Assembly (NCBI GenBank): GCA_907163375.1 | Contig: CAJQUW010007745.1 | Span: 62,001-126,000 of the forward strand | Reading direction: 5' to 3' | Source: Prostheceraeus crozeri | Lineage: Eukaryota > Platyhelminthes > Polycladida > Euryleptidae | Length of the DNA stretch: 64,000 bases | In this document: piece after piece, positions 59,049 to 64,000 of the stretch | Layout of the letters: every line of letters begins with the position of its first letter | Numbering within the stretch: the stretch's first letter is position 1 | Made by a program: the position numbers and the translations under genes | The notes under the pieces: generated by a model | Seen by the model: the letters and a program-made list of their open reading frames with translations, nothing else | What the model was told of the DNA's origin: nothing | Databases searched by the model: none

Positions 59049-60940
59049 CTAAAATCAAAATGATTCATTATCTGGTGATTGCGAGGATATTAATTATCTC
59101 ATCTTCAGAGCAAGCACAAAGTGATGCAAAAAAGATGTCGATTAGTGTCCAGTATTCGGGAATTTGAAAGAACGGTGCTCCGGCAATTTGGGAATAGAGA
59201 CAAGTTTTCACGAATTTGATATTTCTCATACGATGATGACATCCCAGCAGCCATTTATAATTGAATATAATGCTTACTAATTTAAATTATTAATTGAAGC
59301 AGTCCTGATGAGGACTGATGGCGTTCTCCAATCCGCAAGTGTACAAAGGTAATGCTACTGATTAATCAGTTCTGGATTAATCATTCTTAAAAGGACTCAA
59401 TGGAGCTTTCTCGTGGCAACGAATTGTAATTGATCAGCTTTGGCCCAATATCTGAAAATCTTAAGACTTGTAACACTACTCATTCTTACTGTTAATATGC
59501 TAATACCACAGATTCCAAACACTGCCGTATACATGTTCAGAACAGACGTCTAATATACCTTACCGATTGCAAATGCCGATAGTGGAAATACAATAGGACA
59601 ATGGTCACCATAGGTTAAGGAAATTAAAAATGGAGATTATAAAACTACAGGATACCGATGGATAAAAATTGGAAACGTGGAGGTTTAGTATACAATCTAT
59701 TGATATAGTATTTGATATGCAATCTGCGCTTTGTACTGAAATCGTGCATTATACATGTATATCAAATTTTTCCCACTTTAAACCAGAAAAATAACGTAAT
59801 TTAACAATAGATTAAGTGTTCGACAATGAATGGATCTCCGAAGCTACTTAGCTGGAAAATTTCAGTACAATGTGCATAAAATATGCCATATCGGTCATTC
59901 TGATTTCTCCAAGCCAGTTTCTTTCCTGTTATAGCCAATTCAGAGCAATTATTACTCATCTTACAACTTTGCATCAAAGATTATATTGTGATTTACTCGA
60001 AATTAATTCTGAGAATGAAATAAATGTTCTGAGAACCTTCAGTTTGGAGTTCCATTGGAAAACGTAAGAATACAAAAGGAAAGACAAAAGGAAAGCCCAT
60101 TGATTTCCAACATCTAAATTATTTACCTCGAATTGTTGACAGTTGACAAACATCATAGAACACAACTGCATGTTTCCACAACTTCATTTCTATTCGAATT
60201 CACGCAGAATTACATTCGATTATTGTATGTTAGTATGTTGCCGTTGTGCATATTGAACTTGTCAATCACATTGAACGTGTTGGAATTTCATTTCGAACAT
60301 CACATCAGATAACAAAAGTTGAAGATTTATAGCAGTGATGAGCAACGACGCCAGATTTGCATTTTGTGTAATTGAAAAATAACAAAACAAAATGCCATTG
60401 TTTTACGATCATTGAATCATCAAATAAGATTTTCAAGTCATTTTATTTCTTTTTCAACAATTGAGACAGCTATTTTTTATGATTTCTGGATGACTGGACC
60501 CGCTATCGCTTCATGCTGTAATTTTGACAGTTGCAAAGATAACTACAAACCAATTGAAAACATCAGATGTGCATTTTACAGTGCAGACAAAAGTGTCTGG
60601 AGTTCATTCTGTACATTTATATTAATATTCTTAACTCAAGTACGTCTGTGAAGAATTAATATGTACAAATGTCCAAACCAACTTAGCAAAATGAGCAGAG
60701 GCTCATACATATAATAAAACTCATGTCAATTTACATCGAGAAGGAATAGAGCCCAAACTTCTACAAAAGACTAAGGTGTTTGTTAATAAGATAGAAAAAA
60801 ATAAAATAAATAGATTTTAGATCACGTTTGCAACAGCCATCATTTTTGAAGGACTTACGGGAAAAGAAAAAAGAATTGCGGCGAATGAAGAGTCTCTTCA
60901 TGGCTCGCAGACAAGTGAACGCCATCCTGAAGATTATCTA
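59049..60940. other. Intron of the coiled-coil gene, part
   Basis: Contains dispersed repeat R2 copy 2 (59190-59460), which matches 19640-19870. The rest is AT-rich and no exon or other gene is supported. A weak exon-like stretch near 60130-60170 was rejected. Confidence 0.5.
59190..59460 (+). repeat. Dispersed repeat R2, copy 2
   Basis: It is homologous to 19640-19870 and shares GCCATTTATAAT, ATTAATTGAAGCAGT and AGCTTTGGCCC-like phrases in the same order. An internal palindrome, AGTCCTGATGAGGACT, lies at about 59308. Confidence 0.5.
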
Positions 60941-60943
60941 ATA

Positions 60944-61300
60944 GTGCGCTCTCAAAGCTTGTCGGAACGGGAGGTTCATGTTCAAGCTGGTTACAACGAT
61001 AAAATTTACCTGCAAGTGAAGGGTTGTCCTATGGGGACACACTTCTCTCCCCTATTTGCTGTGATGAAATCGATAGAAGAACAAGCCCTAAGTAAGTTAA
61101 CTTATAAGCACAACTTACTGCCTAAAATATATAAACGATGACTGTATAGATGATGTAATTATGGGTCCGTTCCCCAAAGATGATAGAATTTTTTCAAATA
61201 GATTAGAAACTTTTAATTCGATAAATAAAGACATTCAATTCACATTGGACCTTCCGAAAGATAACTTTTTGGACTTAAGCATCAAAATAGCCATAAGCAT
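60944..61300 (+). mobile_element. Penelope-like element fragment (PLE-3), reverse transcriptase
   Basis: The plus strand encodes YLQVKGCPMGTHFSPLFAVM, the PLE version of the QG.PMG..LSP..A block, then a degenerate catalytic-Asp block (DDCIDD) and FNSINKDIQFTLDLPKDN with FLDLSIKI. It is degraded and lies in the first visible intron of the coiled-coil gene. Its limits outside these blocks are unclear. No matching GIY-YIG end was found downstream. Confidence 0.75.
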
Positions 61301-61928
61301 TGTCTCTCAAACTCAAAGTGCTTAAATAGGATCAAACTATTCAACATCAGCTAATGGCAACTAGTCACTCCTAATCACACAGGTTCTAGCTCTGCTCCAC
61401 TCATACACATTCGCATTCTTATATGCACATTATGAACAACTCTGATACTTTAAAAGTCCGTTGTGTCAATGTTAACTTTAAGGAAGTATATAGACCCTAA
61501 AAAGCTGTAATAAAACATTGTAAAAACAGAATTAAAAGATGGCATCAATACGTCAAATATCCAGACCTGTTATTGTCATACCTCTAAGTGTATACAAAGA
61601 ACCCTACTTATTTACAACATTGTAATTCGGCCAAAACACACACGAGAAAAGTACCAAAAATCAACTCAGACAGTACATCAAACTCAGACAAGTGGGAAAT
61701 AAATCATTCTTGCCGATATTAATGTACAGAGTCGAAAAGTCAACCATTTCAGGCGACAAAATTCTATTATTTGCCACCTCAAAAAACTCAGAGAAAGACT
61801 TTATAGGCTACTCCAAGAATGCTGACGACCAAAATTCTTCTGGATAGAATACAATAAATGTCAATACTCATAACATTTGTCTCGAAGAACTGATAAGCCA
61901 TTACTTAATATGACAGATAGACTCTGCG

Positions 61929-62460
61929 CTGTTAAACGCTCAATACCAATCACATAGGAAGGATGCATACCAAAATATTTTTGGTATATTTTTGTATCCA
62001 TTTTGTATGCATTTCAAATGTGATATGCTTTACATACTAAAGCCATACCAGCACAGTACTAGAGGAAAGTATCAATGATGTCTAAAAAATGTTGACTGAA
62101 GGTCTTTAGTCAATAAAGATCACATTAATGTTACTACTGTTCTGTAAGTAGTAAGATAATAACATTCAAGAGGCAAACGTGCAATAATTAATTCGATTTT
62201 AATGCATGTAAGTCTAATTCACAATAAGTCACGAAATTCACAATTAATCTAATCTAGTTAAATATCACACTATCAAAAAGAAATATTTACGACTGGTTGT
62301 ACTGAAAAAAGATATTTGACTGTAGTACGTACATTTTTTTGCTATATAACTTAAAGCTCTAGATGCGAGAGACGTCTAATAAGGATGAATTTGTATCAGG
62401 TGTCGTGTATAAAACATCATGCCAACAACTCGTATTTCATTGTAAAACAGCAATTCAGAT
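61929..62460 (+). mobile_element. TA-flanked element (TAE) copy E, internally shortened
   Basis: It begins CTGTTAAACGCTCAATACCA and follows copy C closely (ACATACTAAAGCCATACCAG). It ends near TTCATTGTAAAACAGC. It is about half the full length. It lies just beyond the donor side of the exon at 62567-62679. Confidence 0.75.
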
Positions 62461-62566
62461 AGAATAGCATAGGCATGTCACCTAGTGCCTTCCTACAAAT
62501 AATCGCAAAGTTTTCAGACGCTGCATGTGAATGTATATCAATGCCATCAGTGACACGGTGACTCAC

Positions 62567-62679
62567 TTTAGCAGTAATATACGTCTCCAGTTTTTCCTTT
62601 TCCCACTTATGTAGATGTTTTGTCAAGGATGGATGCTGCTCCCATAAATCTTCGAAATTAAAAGTCCGTGAGGCAAGTC
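62567..62679 (-). CDS. Coiled-coil protein, upstream exon
   Basis: A 113-nt exon between the acceptor GGTTTCTCTTTCAG and the donor AAA/GTGAGT (GTGAGT at 62566-62561). It starts with the last two bases of a codon (GA), then encodes 37 residues, LASRTFNFEDLWEQHPSLTK and HLHKWEKEKLETYITAK, ending in phase 0 as the next exon needs. The first exons are not visible and probably lie beyond the window or in unread sequence to the right. Confidence 0.75.
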
Positions 62680-62879
62680 CTGAAAGAGAAACCGACAACT
62701 TCGCAACAAAAGCAGATTTGATGACATCTGTCCACCACGATGAATCTCTGTACAGGTGATGGTTTCCAAAAAAATTTGTTGAGCTAAATCATTTCTATTT
62801 ACAAACATATAGCAGAATGTCAACTTTCAGAAAATAAAGGACCAGCCATTAATTTACAAGATGAGAGAAGTCCTTGCTT

Positions 62880-63620
62880 TGATGGTTTTTCTGTATTGTA
62901 GCAACATGTGCGAGGCCTTTCAGCCGCTACAGGCGACCATCGTCAGGCACGTGAGTGAAGAAAAGATTGCTGTAGATGAGGTCAAGTCCACTTTTTATTG
63001 AACTCGGAACATAGCATTGACTGTCCAAAATAAAATACAATACGATAAGCAAAAATACATAAAACCAAATACTGCTACTACTAAAATTGACAGTAGAAGT
63101 AGAAAGAAAAAAGCTAGAAAGATACAAGAGAAAAGTAAACGTCAAAAATTCCAGCAACTGTTTAGAGAAAACTTCACTCGATTGGCCGATGTATATCTCT
63201 CAGTCCAAAATGCTTCTTTTATCAATCTTCTCCTCCATACCGGTTCTCTGTCCACCACCTCCATCCTCTCAAAGGCTCTCTCTGATCGCTTTCAAATACA
63301 TGTCGGGCGTCCGACCGTTCAACGTCGACATCTTTGACTGCTTTGCTCTTTTCTTCTCTCATGTAATGAGCGGACTGACTCTCCAACATACGACCAACCA
63401 CATTGAGGATCTGCACAAGGGAGACGATACACCACGCGAAAATGCTTCGCCGGAGTAGGACGCTTTCTCATGAGAACACTCCTCAGAGTGTTAATGGGTT
63501 TCATACCGACGTTTACATCAACTTGCTTGAGGACATCACGGATCCGCTCTATAACACCCTGGACGAAGGTATTGAGCCTCTGAAATCCAACTTCTCCTCA
63601 CCGGTGAGAATTTCAGGATG
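62880..63620 (-). mobile_element. Penelope-like element 3' end (PLE-4)
   Basis: The minus strand encodes a PLE C-terminus: LNTFVQGVIERIRDVLKQVD, GMKPINTLRSVL, PAKHFRVVYRLPC and the nuclease motif SYVGESVRSLHERRKE, followed in another frame by DVDVERSDARHVFESD. It is a different family from PLE-1 and PLE-2. The untranslated end carries a hammerhead ribozyme at 62908-62950 in the same orientation. The reverse transcriptase lies outside the recognisable part or is lost. It is damaged. Confidence 0.82.
62908..62950 (-). ncRNA. Hammerhead ribozyme, type I, in PLE-4
   Basis: Reading the minus strand from 62950: stem I GTGC, core CTGACGA (62940-62946), one extra T, stem II GGTCGC with loop CTGTA and GCGGCT, GAAA (62918-62921), a palindromic helix III AGGCCT (62913-62918), C at the cleavage site (62912) and GCAC closing stem I (62908-62911). 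All consensus core bases are present. It lies about 270 bp after the GIY-YIG coding region, the place where PLE terminal repeats carry such ribozymes. Confidence 0.82.
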
Positions 63621-63649
63621 TCAAATGTTCCACTCACAGCTTTAATTTT

Positions 63650-64000
63650 ATCACAAGAAAGGCAATAGGCCTCCCCCTTTCTTCCCCTTCTTCCCTAAAT
63701 TCGTGTAAGAGCTTCTTATTATAATAATTTGCATAATAATAATAATATTTGTATAATATATAATCGTCACTCAGCATCAGTAAAACGACAATGTGCAAGC
63801 TATGCTTCCAGTCGTCTAGCAAGTCAGCAAGTTACTGAGTTTCAAGCATCACAAAATTCCCTCTTATGTTTATGCAGATCTATGTACTTCTGAGTTTGGC
63901 AAGTGATTTCAAAATGCACTATGTAGATCGCGGTTTGCCAGGAGAGGCGGTTTTACTTTGAAAATTTTCCACTCTCAACGGTCTCTGATGTATTTTTGTA
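63650..64000. other. No gene recognised
   Basis: The right edge of the window contains an (ATA)n-like tract at about 63720-63760 and no supported gene. Confidence 0.4.

Noticed and set aside
60130-60170. Exon-like 39-nt stretch on the minus strand with a GAG/GTAAAT donor
   Set aside because: The acceptor side is weak, and the exons at 62567-62679 and 58896-59048 already join in phase without it.

Overview
This window looks like nuclear DNA from an invertebrate animal. It is AT-rich, genes are sparse and split by introns, and there is a Notch-ligand (DSL family) gene. The mobile elements are of animal type: Tc1, piggyBac, CR1/L2-group LINEs and Penelope-like elements (PLEs). The species cannot be named from sequence alone; a marine invertebrate is a guess. 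No LTR retrovirus-type, Polinton or toxin remnant was recognised.

Layout. 1-5.8 kb: a decayed Tc1 element, a cluster of inverted 16-bp motifs, and a small copy of a foldback DNA element (FB-1). 5.8-7.4 kb: an apparently intact single-exon Delta-like gene on the minus strand. 8.4-11.0 kb: a piggyBac element with TTAA target duplications and a broken transposase. 11.8-12.4 kb: the C-terminal half of a rhodopsin-type GPCR with one frameshift. 13-20 kb: dispersed repeats and palindromes. 20.0-21.2 kb: an inverted pair of PLE 3' ends, one carrying a hammerhead ribozyme. 22.6-25.7 kb: a nested insertion (a 991-bp TA-flanked element inside a second piggyBac, which lies in another copy of the TA-flanked element). 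28.9-33.9 kb: another TA-flanked element, a second hammerhead, two small MITEs, and a PLE interrupted by a 1.5-kb foldback element (FB-2). 35.3-40.4 kb: two LINEs in tandem.

41.2-62.7 kb: three exons of a coiled-coil gene on the minus strand, with compatible splice sites and phases. Its 16.7-kb intron is almost filled by a giant foldback element (FB-3): about 10 inverted 76-bp satellite units, a palindromic core, then about 194 units in the other orientation. 61-63.6 kb: further PLE pieces, including a third hammerhead.

The main novelty is the foldback family. FB-1 has only remnants of one satellite unit at its ends, FB-2 has 1+11 units and is bounded by a 3-bp TTA duplication inside a PLE, and FB-3 has about 10+194 units. 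This suggests the long satellite arose by one-sided expansion of the inverted termini of a mobile element. The second novelty is three PLE-associated hammerhead ribozymes that share an extra U before stem II and a self-complementary 6-nt helix III.
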